From Chlamydiota bacterium (GTDB lineage Bacteria > Chlamydiota > Chlamydiia > Chlamydiales > SM23-39), in assembly GCA_027449725.1 (NCBI GenBank), contig DAIDLB010000288.1:1-8531 (forward strand): a stretch of DNA of 8,531 bases, in the 5' to 3' direction. This document shows positions 1 through 6,236 of the stretch, in pieces. A program made the position numbers and the translations under genes. Position 1 is the stretch's first letter. Each line of letters begins with the position of its first letter. A model generated the notes under the pieces. The model had not been told where the DNA came from. It ran no database searches and worked only from the letters and a program-made list of their open reading frames with translations.

Positions 1-56
1 ACGAAGAAGGGGTTTTGCAACTGCCTCTTATAATTGCTTGTATTTTGCAGAGTCAT
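1..56 (-). CDS. Possible 5' end of a further minus-strand gene (partial, runs off window)
   Basis: An ATG at 56-54 opens a frame that stays open for 18 codons to the window edge and reads MTLQNTSNYKRQLQNPFF. A Shine-Dalgarno-like AAGGTG lies five bases upstream (minus strand). The strand matches every other gene here, and the spacing after the previous stop at 224 leaves a 167-nt intergenic region. The visible residues are polar and match no family I recognise. The frame is too short to be sure it is real. The ribosome-binding site and consistent orientation are the only support. Confidence 0.45.
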   Translation of the reverse strand, partial: MTLQNTSNYKRQLQNPFF

Positions 57-77
57 GAAAGCACCTTACTGTGAAGC

Positions 78-103
78 TTATTTTTTTGGGGGGAGGGGGG
101 AAA
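78..103. repeat. Homopolymeric tract T7-G6-A-G6 (C6-T-C6-A7 on the coding strand)
   Basis: On the plus strand, seven T (81-87) are followed by six G, one A and six more G (88-100). On the minus strand this is a C6-T-C6 run followed by A7. It would lie in the leader of the partial gene starting at 56, about 25 bases before its start codon. Runs of this kind are prone to slippage during replication. Whether the length varies cannot be told from one sequence. Confidence 0.8.
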
Positions 104-139
104 GAGCGAACTAAAAAACGCTTAACGAAACCGTTTTAA

Positions 140-168
140 AAACTAAAATAAATACAATTCTAAGTCAA
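140..168 (-). promoter_or_regulatory. Weak sigma70-like promoter candidate for the gene starting at 56
   Basis: On the minus strand a TTGACT (168-163) matches the -35 consensus at five of six positions. It is followed after 17 bases by TAGTTT (145-140), a poor -10 with three matches. It lies in the AT-rich gap between the end of the glycan cassette and the partial gene at the left edge. This rests on motif matching alone. Confidence 0.22.
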
Positions 169-223
169 CAGAAATTAATCTATCAAAATCAAGTCGCATT
201 AAATCACACACATAGAATAGCTG

Positions 224-1219
224 CTACAAAGAAAGAGTTCTCTTTAAAATAGAAAGTCGGGTAAATCTGCCTCCCTCAAACTCTTCCCTAGTCAGCGGAG
301 GATCGGCAGAAAAGCTGTCCACCATTTCGTCAATGCCCTTCTCGATCGACATTTTCACCTGAAACTCAGGCAAGAGGCGCGAGAGCCGATCAAACCGGAC
401 GCGGTAGTTGCGCGGGTCGGCGCCCGTCTCTCCCGTAAAGACGATCTTGGCCTGGGGATAACGCTCCGAGATTTTTTGTACGATCTCGCGCACCTGGTGA
501 TTTTGGTTGTTGGACCCGATGTTGACGACGAGATTGTGGACAAGGAGCCTTGGCGCATGGAGGAAGGCGATAAAGGCGCGGGCAATGTCTTGGACGTGGA
601 TGAGGGGTCGCCAGGGCGAGCCGTCGCTTTGCAAGCGGATCTCCCCTTTTGTGAGGACGCAGGCGAGGAGATTGTTGACGACAAGATCGAGTCTGAGCAT
701 GGGAGAGTCTCCAAACGCGGTCGCATTGCGCAGGAACACCGGAGAAAAATCGGGCGACGCCAGGAGAGAAATCCGCTTTTCGGCTTCGATTTTCGAGCGG
801 GCATAGGCCGATTGGGGAGAGAGCGGCGCCTCTTCATCGAGATCGAGCGACTCTCCTTTGCCATAGATCGAGCAGCTGCTGGAAAAGAGAAACCGCGGGA
901 CGCCTGCCTGCCTGGCTATTTCGGCGAGATGCACCGACCCTTCGATATTGACTTGTTCCGTCAGGGCGGGATCGAGTTCCCCCATCGGATCGTTTGAAAT
1001 GGCGGCGAGATGCATCACACAGTCGCATCCGGCGAGATCTTGCGGCTCCGATGCCCGGATGTCTTTGCAAAGCTCTCGATCCGGTTCCAGAAGAGCGCCC
1101 CGTCGACTCTCCCAATAGAGGTCGAGGTCGCATCCGATGACAAAATGCCCCTCTTCTTTCAAGAGGCGGAGGAGATGGGCGCCGATATAGCCCCTGTGTC
1201 CTGTCAGAAAAATATTCAT
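224..1219 (-). CDS. NAD-dependent epimerase/dehydratase (extended SDR), second copy in cassette
   Basis: The product is a 331-aa extended short-chain dehydrogenase/reductase that probably epimerises, dehydrates or reduces a nucleotide sugar in the cytoplasm. The N-terminal NAD(P)-binding motif is GHRGYIG (residues 7-13). A serine cluster SSSCS (113-117) and the YxxxK pair (Y139, K143) form the expected catalytic triad. A C-terminal substrate-binding stretch follows, with SPWRPLIHVQDIA (201-213) and DPRNYRVRFDRL (268-279). The latter pattern is common in surface-polysaccharide SDRs. The frame is open further upstream, to 1561, but the ATG at 1219 is chosen. It places the Rossmann motif at the N-terminus, has a GAGGAG Shine-Dalgarno just before it, and overlaps the upstream stop as ATGA. 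It is the last gene of the cassette. The exact sugar substrate cannot be read from the sequence. Confidence 0.93.
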   Translation of the reverse strand: MNIFLTGHRGYIGAHLLRLLKEEGHFVIGCDLDLYWESRRGALLEPDRELCKDIRASEPQDLAGCDCVMHLAAISNDPMGELDPALTEQVNIEGSVHLAEIARQAGVPRFLFSSSCSIYGKGESLDLDEEAPLSPQSAYARSKIEAEKRISLLASPDFSPVFLRNATAFGDSPMLRLDLVVNNLLACVLTKGEIRLQSDGSPWRPLIHVQDIARAFIAFLHAPRLLVHNLVVNIGSNNQNHQVREIVQKISERYPQAKIVFTGETGADPRNYRVRFDRLSRLLPEFQVKMSIEKGIDEMVDSFSADPPLTREEFEGGRFTRLSILKRTLSL

Positions 1220-2130
1220 GCGCTCCTCTTCCATGCCTGGGCGTAGTAATCGGTCAGCCGATCCCAAAACAGCTCTTCCTTCCAAAGCACCGTTGGCCGA
1301 TCGGCATTCACCCTTCGGAGCGGCTCCAAAAACTCGGTCTGCTCCTTGCAGACAAACGGACAAGGGAGGCAAAACCTCTTTTCCAGCTCCCGCGAGACGC
1401 GCGCGGCAAACTCCCCTTGCGTCTCGATATACCCGCTTGGACGAGAGACTTCTTCCTCCGTTACGGCAAAGCGCGCATATTCCTTGGCGAGGAGATCGAC
1501 CGGGATATTGTCCCGGATATAGGCCGGTGTCGCTACCGTTGGCGTTTTTCCCGTCAGCCAATTGTGCGCCAGATAGGAGGTGAATCGAAACTCTTCGTAG
1601 GGGCCAAACGGATTGGGGATCACAAAGCGCCCTAGCGCCATCCCGAAGGAGGCTGCATAGGCGTCAAAGAGCTGCGCCGTGAGCGATTTGGACAGGCCGT
1701 AGGGGGAGAGCGCCTTTGCATTTGGATCGCCCCCTTCCCTCGGCTCAAAGACGGAGCCGGTGAGGATGATGCGCCGGCAGCCCCCGTCTCTGAGTGATCG
1801 GAGAACATGTCGCAAATTTTTCGCATTGCTGTTGAGCGCTCCGAGGCAATCAAAATCGGGACTTTTATACTGGTGCACATCGGCTGCATGATGACAAAAA
1901 AGATCAAACGAGCTGTTTTTGATCCGCGTCAAAAAAGCTTTGGAGCCAAAGTCGCAGCCAAAGCTCATCTCGGCCTGACCGAGGAGTTGCTCGATCCGCT
2001 GCTTTCGCACCCCTTCATAGTTTCCAAGGTTTTTCCGGCAGATCGCATGGACCGAGTGCCCCTCGGCGAAAAGTTGACGGACGAACCAAAAGCCGGTGAA
2101 GGAGCTAGCTCCCGTAAAGAGAATCTTCAT
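1216..2130 (-). CDS. NAD-dependent epimerase/dehydratase (extended SDR), TGASSFTG type
   Basis: A 304-aa extended SDR, presumably acting on a nucleotide sugar. The nucleotide-binding loop reads TGASSFTG (6-13), so the middle glycine of the usual GxxGxxG is serine. I associate this variant with a subgroup of sugar SDRs. Catalytic residues are S126 (in LTGSVFEP) and the Y144-x-x-x-K148 pair in SPYGLSKS. NPFGPYEEFRF (173-183) and the region around YIRDNIPVDLLA (204-215) fit the family's substrate pocket. The frame extends 13 codons further upstream, but ATG 2130 is preferred because it starts directly on the Rossmann strand and overlaps the upstream stop as ATGA. No clear Shine-Dalgarno precedes it, so translation probably depends on coupling to the upstream gene. 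It ends inside the start codon of the second SDR gene. Low similarity between the two SDRs suggests different reactions rather than a recent duplication. Confidence 0.92.
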   Translation of the reverse strand: MKILFTGASSFTGFWFVRQLFAEGHSVHAICRKNLGNYEGVRKQRIEQLLGQAEMSFGCDFGSKAFLTRIKNSSFDLFCHHAADVHQYKSPDFDCLGALNSNAKNLRHVLRSLRDGGCRRIILTGSVFEPREGGDPNAKALSPYGLSKSLTAQLFDAYAASFGMALGRFVIPNPFGPYEEFRFTSYLAHNWLTGKTPTVATPAYIRDNIPVDLLAKEYARFAVTEEEVSRPSGYIETQGEFAARVSRELEKRFCLPCPFVCKEQTEFLEPLRRVNADRPTVLWKEELFWDRLTDYYAQAWKRSA

Positions 2131-2810
2131 GAGTAAAGCTCGTGGTAATTTTTTTTGTCCCAAAGCCACTCCGGCGGATCTTCATAGCGCGGGATGTGGT
2201 AAAATCCCAGTTCGTTGTCTTGCCAAGACGAGTGGTGGTAGTCGATCCGGTAGATCTTTTGGAGCGGCGCAAAAAGGATTTTAGTCAGATACTCTTCGCA
2301 AAACTGAACCTCTTCGGTAAAGGACGGGAGAATCGGATGGTCTTTAAAAATCGGCCGCGCGGCGCCGACCCGAAGAAAAAAAGAGTCGGAATGGTAGTAA
2401 TCGTTGAGACGACCGGCCGTTTTCGTGTGGGGAAAGCCGATCCAATATTTGGCGACCGCATCGTAGCCGTCCCTGATTTTCTTTAGCGCCTTGGTGACTA
2501 AATGCATATCGCTGATGAAAACCGACTCATGCTTAAAGAGGAGGATGTCGTCGTCAAGGCACTCGGGATCATTCACCGCGTTTCGAATTGACCTGATGAT
2601 GCAGTTGAGGCAATCGAGCTGCTTGCCCCTCTGTACAAGCACCTCGACATGGGGCCTCCTCCCGTTGAATCTGATTGCAGAGTTAACCGGGTCGTTCGTC
2701 ACCAGAAAAATTTTTTTAAATGAGATAATGGCGTCATCGCGCTCGGTGATCTCCTTCAACATCTGAAATCTTCCAAACGAAGGGCCCGTGCAGAGGATGA
2801 TGTTGTCCAC
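2127..2810 (-). CDS. Hypothetical protein, possible glycosyltransferase (GTG start)
   Basis: A 227-aa protein that I do not recognise with certainty. It begins with a strand-loop segment (NIILCTGPSFGRFQM, 3-17), has a second strand FKKIFLVTND (31-40), and an acidic stretch LDDDILLF (85-92) resembling the metal/nucleotide-sugar binding DxD of GT-A glycosyltransferases. SDSFFLRVGAARPIF (141-155) and many aromatic residues near the C-terminus would fit an acceptor site. No signal peptide or membrane segment is visible. The start is GTG at 2810, three bases after the methyltransferase stop, with a strong AGGAG Shine-Dalgarno inside the end of that gene. It ends as an ATGA overlap with the SDR downstream. 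Its position between transferase, methyltransferase and epimerase genes supports a glycan role. Coding is confident; the function is inference. Confidence 0.85.
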   Translation of the reverse strand: MDNIILCTGPSFGRFQMLKEITERDDAIISFKKIFLVTNDPVNSAIRFNGRRPHVEVLVQRGKQLDCLNCIIRSIRNAVNDPECLDDDILLFKHESVFISDMHLVTKALKKIRDGYDAVAKYWIGFPHTKTAGRLNDYYHSDSFFLRVGAARPIFKDHPILPSFTEEVQFCEEYLTKILFAPLQKIYRIDYHHSSWQDNELGFYHIPRYEDPPEWLWDKKNYHELYS

Positions 2811-2813
2811 AAT

Positions 2814-3455
2814 TTATCTCCTCTCGATGACGGCTACGCTGCTGGAAAAGGAGATCGAGCGGACCTGGTCGCGGTAAAAGGTCATCTCGGGCCGCACCTC
2901 GTCAGGTACATTGGCCTGGCTCGCCCGTCCCGTACGGGCGCCGATGAAATTGACCTCGTCGACGAGCGCTTTGAGGAAATGGATCGTTGATCCCGGACCC
3001 GTCCCTCCCCAATATGACGAGTGGAGATCTTCGATCACATAGATCCCGCCACTTTGCACACGGGGGAAGAGGTGCGAAAAACTCGTCAGCTGCTGGCGGG
3101 CCGTATGGCCTCCATCGTCGACGATGATGTCGAAAGGGCCCGGCACCTGGGATAAAAAGCGCTGCAGATCGGCAGGATCTTCCTGATTGCAGAGGTGGTA
3201 GTGGGAGCGGCCCGAGCGGTACTTGAGCGCGTCAAATGAGATGTCGAGAAAATGGAGCTCGGCTTTGGGAAAATAGGTTTCCCAGAGTTTGGCGCTCGCC
3301 CCTTCCCAAAGACCGATTTCCAGAAAGCGGATCGGCTCGTCTTTGAAGCGGGCAAACTCGTGGGCATACATATGCATGTAATCATGCCACTGCGATCCTT
3401 TGTCGGTACCCGCTTCCCGGGCGATCGCATCGAGGCTTCGATAAGGTGTGTTCAT
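2814..3455 (-). CDS. Class I SAM-dependent methyltransferase, CmcI/MycE-like
   Basis: A 213-aa methyltransferase resembling the family that includes cephalosporin-biosynthesis CmcI and the macrolide sugar O-methyltransferase MycE. Hallmarks run in order: GTDKG (16-20), an aromatic stretch around HDYMHMYAHEF (24-34), the SAM-binding loop FLEIGLWEGAS (44-54), D71 ending the second strand (HFLDIS), the acidic DDGGH (113-117) expected to bind a metal, and the diagnostic IEDLHSSYWG (141-150). It probably O-methylates a sugar hydroxyl made or attached by the neighbouring enzymes. ATG 3455 has a GGAAGGAG Shine-Dalgarno and overlaps the glycosyltransferase stop as ATGA. It is shorter than MycE, whose extra N-terminal domain is absent. 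The acceptor is unknown; a non-sugar acceptor remains possible because the family is diverse. Confidence 0.9.
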   Translation of the reverse strand: MNTPYRSLDAIAREAGTDKGSQWHDYMHMYAHEFARFKDEPIRFLEIGLWEGASAKLWETYFPKAELHFLDISFDALKYRSGRSHYHLCNQEDPADLQRFLSQVPGPFDIIVDDGGHTARQQLTSFSHLFPRVQSGGIYVIEDLHSSYWGGTGPGSTIHFLKALVDEVNFIGARTGRASQANVPDEVRPEMTFYRDQVRSISFSSSVAVIERR

Positions 3456-4960
3456 GGGGTTTCTCCTTCCGTCCAGCAGACGAGGTTGGGGTTGGGGTCC
3501 AGGATCGAGTCGTACTGCTCTTTCCAGCCATATTTCGCTTCCGGATCCAGGCGGCGGTACCGCTCGTATTTGGCGAGGCGCTCTTCCTCTCTCGCCCAGC
3601 CGTAATGCTTCAGGCGAAGATTAGACCGCTTGGGCTGATGGCACTCGATCGCAGGGAAGCGGCCGCAATGCTGCGCCATGTCGTTCCACTGCACCCGCAT
3701 CCCCGGGCGGACGCGGACCATGAAGGGGCGGTAGGTCTCATGAGCCGACCAGCATCTGTCGGAGCGGTAGGAACACTCGTTCCAAAAATCGTAGAGCCGA
3801 AAAAAATAGCTGTCGGCTGTCGGATCTGCCGCTAAAGCGGGCAAAACGGAGGCCGCCCGATGCTCAAAAACCTCGTCGGCGTCGAGAGCTAAAATCCAGA
3901 CCGGGTCTACTTTTAGCGTCTCTTCCCACTGTTGACGGCGGAGACGCGCTTCTTCTGAAAAGAGCGATTCTTTATTGCGGATGAGGCGGAGAGGAATTCC
4001 TTTCAATACCTCTTGGCAAAGGGCCGCCGTCTCATCCGTACTCGCATCGTCGATGATCACAGCATCGGAGATGTATTCGCGGGAGCTCTCCAGCATCCGG
4101 CGCAAATACCGCTTTCCTTCATTCCGCACCACCATCGACAGTGTAATGCGAGGCGGCTGGCTGCAGCACCTCCGGTATTCGGCCACGCAGGACAGGTCCG
4201 ATTCGCGGTAGATATGGTAGGCCGGCAGGTGCGTGTCCACATGGAGCTTACACCCCAAGGCGACGGCGCGAATGCAAAAGTGGCGGTCTTCGCCCCAAAA
4301 GGAAACGTTGTGAAGCTGAGCAAAGCTCATCCCTTTTTGCAAGGCCGACTTTGAGATCAGGGTGCAAGCGCCAAGACCGCCCACTTCATAGAGGCCCGGC
4401 TGCTGCAGCTTAGTTAAAAACGCTTCCTGGCGGCGGAGCGCCTCCGCCTCGGTGAGCGATTCCTGTGTTCCCCTCTCAAAGAGCGTGTAGTGGTCCGAAA
4501 CCCAGACCTGCGGCAAGAGGGGGGCGCCCGGCTGCCAGACGGTCCAAAAAATGTTGGAGACAATCTCTACCTTGTTGGATAAGAGCTGTTCGATCGTTTT
4601 AGGGTGGAGGACCAGATCGGAATCGACAAGAAAAAGGGCATCGACCTGGAGCTGCCTCGCCCGCTCCAAAAGCCAATCTTTATAGGCTGCAACCTTCCAA
4701 ACTGTGTCTTCTTTCCAGCGGTGGGTATGCTCGTCGCAGATGTAGTTTGTCTGCACTTTCCCTTCGAGCGAAACGAGGTCGCAAGAAGCTGTTTTCCGCT
4801 TGAATTCCTGTAAGAGGCGCTTGGATTCGGAGCTTTCATTGTCGTCGATGAAGCAAAACTGGATCTGAAATGATTTTGTCTTGAGCGCTTCGAGAGAAGC
4901 GAGAAATTCCCGCAAGATCGAAGGTTTTTGCCGCACCGGACTGGCCACCAAAATGTTCAT
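3452..4960 (-). CDS. Two-domain glycosyltransferase (two GT-A modules in tandem)
   Basis: A 502-aa protein with two glycosyltransferase-like halves. The N-terminal half (about 1-265) opens with ILVASPVRQ, has FIDDNES (37-43), a DSD motif in FLVDSDLVLHP (110-120), and WGEDRHFCIRAVALG (222-236). The last pattern is typical of Anp1-like GT-A enzymes. The C-terminal half (about 271-502) is a family 2 type transferase: LSMVVRNEGKRYLRRML (274-290), IIDDASTDET (302-311) and the DxD-type ALDADEVFE (358-366), with conserved-looking LKHYGW (450-455). No membrane helix is seen, so it should act in the cytoplasm on activated sugars. ATG 4960 overlaps the wecB-type stop as ATGA and has a modest AAAGG upstream. 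Two catalytic modules suggest it adds two sugars, or that one module has become an accessory domain. Confidence 0.92.
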   Translation of the reverse strand: MNILVASPVRQKPSILREFLASLEALKTKSFQIQFCFIDDNESSESKRLLQEFKRKTASCDLVSLEGKVQTNYICDEHTHRWKEDTVWKVAAYKDWLLERARQLQVDALFLVDSDLVLHPKTIEQLLSNKVEIVSNIFWTVWQPGAPLLPQVWVSDHYTLFERGTQESLTEAEALRRQEAFLTKLQQPGLYEVGGLGACTLISKSALQKGMSFAQLHNVSFWGEDRHFCIRAVALGCKLHVDTHLPAYHIYRESDLSCVAEYRRCCSQPPRITLSMVVRNEGKRYLRRMLESSREYISDAVIIDDASTDETAALCQEVLKGIPLRLIRNKESLFSEEARLRRQQWEETLKVDPVWILALDADEVFEHRAASVLPALAADPTADSYFFRLYDFWNECSYRSDRCWSAHETYRPFMVRVRPGMRVQWNDMAQHCGRFPAIECHQPKRSNLRLKHYGWAREEERLAKYERYRRLDPEAKYGWKEQYDSILDPNPNLVCWTEGETP

Positions 4961-6087
4961 TTTAACATACCTTTTATTATCAATGAGATACGCCTGCTTG
5001 ACGACCCGTCGCCATAAGGAAGCCCTCGGTCAAGAAGCTGCTCTCGCCGAAGCATTTGCCGAATTCCCCGGAGGATTTTTTCTTCTTCGGTTCCCGCAAG
5101 AAGAAGATGCGCCTCCGGACGGTCGGTTTCTTTGCGGAGCACCAGCACATGTTTGTTCAAGCTGGCCGCTTCTTCCTGGATGCCCCCCGAATCGGTCGCT
5201 ACGATATCGGATGCATCCATCGCATAGACCAGGTCTTGATACGACAGTGGGGGAAGCTGTAGGAGATTTGCAGCAAAGGAGAGACCACTCTCTTCAAACG
5301 CTTTTCGAATCGCCGGATTGGGGTGCATCGGGAAGAGGACATAGAGATCGTTGTTCTCTTGGAGCGCTCTTCCAATCGCTCGGAAAATCGAAATAAGGCC
5401 ATCGCCAAAGGACTCGCGCCGATGCGCCGTTAGAAGAAGGATTTTCCTCTGCAATTCTTTCTGTTTCGCGATGGTCTTAAACAGCTCCTGCCCTACCTGA
5501 ATCGCACCGGAGCCGATCTGTTTACGAATCCAAAACAGAGCGTCGACCACGGTATTTCCGGTAGAAAATACGGTGTGCTTAGCCACCCCTTCATGAAGGA
5601 GCCGCTTCGCCGCCTGCTCCGTTGGCGCAAAATGGAGATCAGAGACCAACGTAATGATCCGACGATTCAATTCTTCGGGAAAAGGACGGCGTATCGAAGG
5701 AGTTCGAAGCCCCGCCTCGACATGGGCGACCGGGATCTGCAAATAAAAGGCAGCAAGAGCCGAAGCCATCGCCGTCGTCGTGTCCCCCTGAACTACTACT
5801 AAGGAAGGACGCTCTTTGATAAAGATTTTTTTCGCTTCAAGAAGGGAGCGGGCATTGATATGAAAGAGATCCTGCTTCGGCTTCATGATCTTGCGGACAA
5901 CATCGGGCTCCACCTGAAAGCAGCGCAAGGCATCATCAAGCAGCTCCGCATGCTGCCCGAGAGCGCAAAAACGAGTTGGAATAGCAAGCCGCCGAAGCTC
6001 TTTGCACAGCAACGCTAACTTGATCGCTTCCGGACGCGTTCCCGCGACAAGAAGAACAGGACAGCGAGAGGCTTTGCTCTTTCCCAT
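4957..6087 (-). CDS. wecB: UDP-N-acetylglucosamine 2-epimerase (non-hydrolysing)
   Basis: A 376-aa enzyme that interconverts UDP-GlcNAc and UDP-ManNAc in the cytoplasm, supplying ManNAc-type sugars for surface glycans (WecB/MnaA family). Nearly all family motifs are present: AGTRPEAIKLA (15-25), QHAELLDDAL (45-54), VVVQGDTTTAMASALA (97-112), HVEAGLRT (122-129), PFPEELNRR (135-143), APTEQA (154-159), TGNTVVDAL (176-184), LLTAHRRESFGDG (218-230), TDSGGIQEEA (298-307) and PYGDG (357-361). Expected catalytic residues are D102, E124, E138 and H222. The segment after RPEA (324-327) seems about four residues shorter than in typical WecB. No in-frame start lies between this ATG and the preceding stop. 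No Shine-Dalgarno is visible, and a palindrome sits nine bases upstream. It is the first gene of the cassette. Confidence 0.96.
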   Translation of the reverse strand: MGKSKASRCPVLLVAGTRPEAIKLALLCKELRRLAIPTRFCALGQHAELLDDALRCFQVEPDVVRKIMKPKQDLFHINARSLLEAKKIFIKERPSLVVVQGDTTTAMASALAAFYLQIPVAHVEAGLRTPSIRRPFPEELNRRIITLVSDLHFAPTEQAAKRLLHEGVAKHTVFSTGNTVVDALFWIRKQIGSGAIQVGQELFKTIAKQKELQRKILLLTAHRRESFGDGLISIFRAIGRALQENNDLYVLFPMHPNPAIRKAFEESGLSFAANLLQLPPLSYQDLVYAMDASDIVATDSGGIQEEAASLNKHVLVLRKETDRPEAHLLLAGTEEEKILRGIRQMLRREQLLDRGLPYGDGSSSRRISLIIKGMLK

Positions 6088-6095
6088 AAACCGAC

Positions 6096-6112
6096 TGTGT
6101 AACGGTTACACA
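6096..6112. promoter_or_regulatory. 17-bp palindrome, candidate operator of the glycan cassette
   Basis: TGTGTAAC-G-GTTACACA is a perfect inverted repeat with 8-bp arms around a single base. It ends nine bases before the wecB start codon. Perfect arms of this length in front of the first gene of an operon are typical of a binding site for a dimeric repressor. It overlaps the candidate -10 box. No regulator gene is seen in the window, so the protein that would bind is unknown. Confidence 0.5.
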
Positions 6113-6134
6113 AAAAAAAGAGAGAGTGGCGCAA
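6105..6134 (-). promoter_or_regulatory. Candidate promoter of the glycan cassette
   Basis: On the minus strand TTGCGC (6134-6129) is followed after 18 bases by TGTAAC (6110-6105), which matches the -10 consensus at four of six positions. Transcription would begin only about 5-12 bases before the wecB ATG. That fits the missing Shine-Dalgarno (near-leaderless message) and puts the palindrome over the -10. The -35 match is weak, and the spacer is the T-tract of the preceding terminator-like hairpin. Read-through from upstream is an alternative. Confidence 0.28.
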
Positions 6135-6176
6135 GGCAGAATGACTCTGCAGGGGGATCGACTGCGCCGCCCTCTC
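6112..6176 (-). terminator. Imperfect hairpin followed by T8: terminator or attenuator
   Basis: On the minus strand GAGAG and GGCGCA pair with TGCGCC and CTCTC further down (plus-strand arms 6122-6126 and 6128-6133 with 6163-6168 and 6172-6176). A small inner hairpin is GCAGA/TCTGC (6136-6140 with 6146-6150). The stem is followed by TCT and then eight T (6119-6112). That is the layout of an intrinsic terminator for transcripts coming from the small-gene cluster. Because wecB starts just 25 bases later, it could instead act as an attenuator for the cassette. Confidence 0.55.
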
Positions 6177-6193
6177 AAGCTTGATCTCACAGA

Positions 6194-6223
6194 GGTGTTT
6201 AAAGAGCTTTCTCTTTAAACACC
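6194..6223 (-). terminator. Perfect 13-bp hairpin after the small-gene cluster
   Basis: GGTGTTTAAAGAG (6194-6206) and CTCTTTAAACACC (6211-6223) are perfect inverted repeats around the four-base loop CTTT. The structure begins 13 bases after the stop codon of the 52-aa gene (6237). It is not followed by a T-run, so on its own it is more likely an RNA-stabilising or pausing hairpin than a full intrinsic terminator. Together with the next hairpin it separates the small genes from the glycan cassette. Confidence 0.6.
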
Positions 6224-6236
6224 GCCGCCAGGTTTA

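Noticed and set aside
113..137. Possible terminator after the glycan cassette (AAAACG/CGTTTT with following T)
   Set aside because: The stem has only six base pairs, four of them A-T, with an 11-base loop, and AT-rich DNA gives such matches by chance.
231..245. Inverted repeat AAAGAG-TT-CTCTTT at the end of the last SDR gene
   Set aside because: The loop would be two bases, the arms are short, and the sequence is inside the coding region.
476..997. Plus-strand open frame of 173 codons
   Set aside because: It lies wholly antisense to the SDR gene at 224-1219. Its composition is arginine- and glutamate-rich shadow coding with no family motif.
1220..1561. N-terminal extension of the SDR gene up to 1561
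   Set aside because: The extra 114 residues overlap the upstream SDR gene in another frame, are low-complexity Arg/Gly/Ala, and precede an obvious Rossmann start with its own Shine-Dalgarno.
3446..3835. Plus-strand open frame of 129 codons
   Set aside because: It is antisense to the well-supported two-domain glycosyltransferase, with no sensible protein features.
4881..5396. Plus-strand open frame of 171 codons
   Set aside because: It is antisense to the glycosyltransferase start and wecB, both of which have clear motifs. The translation shows no domain.
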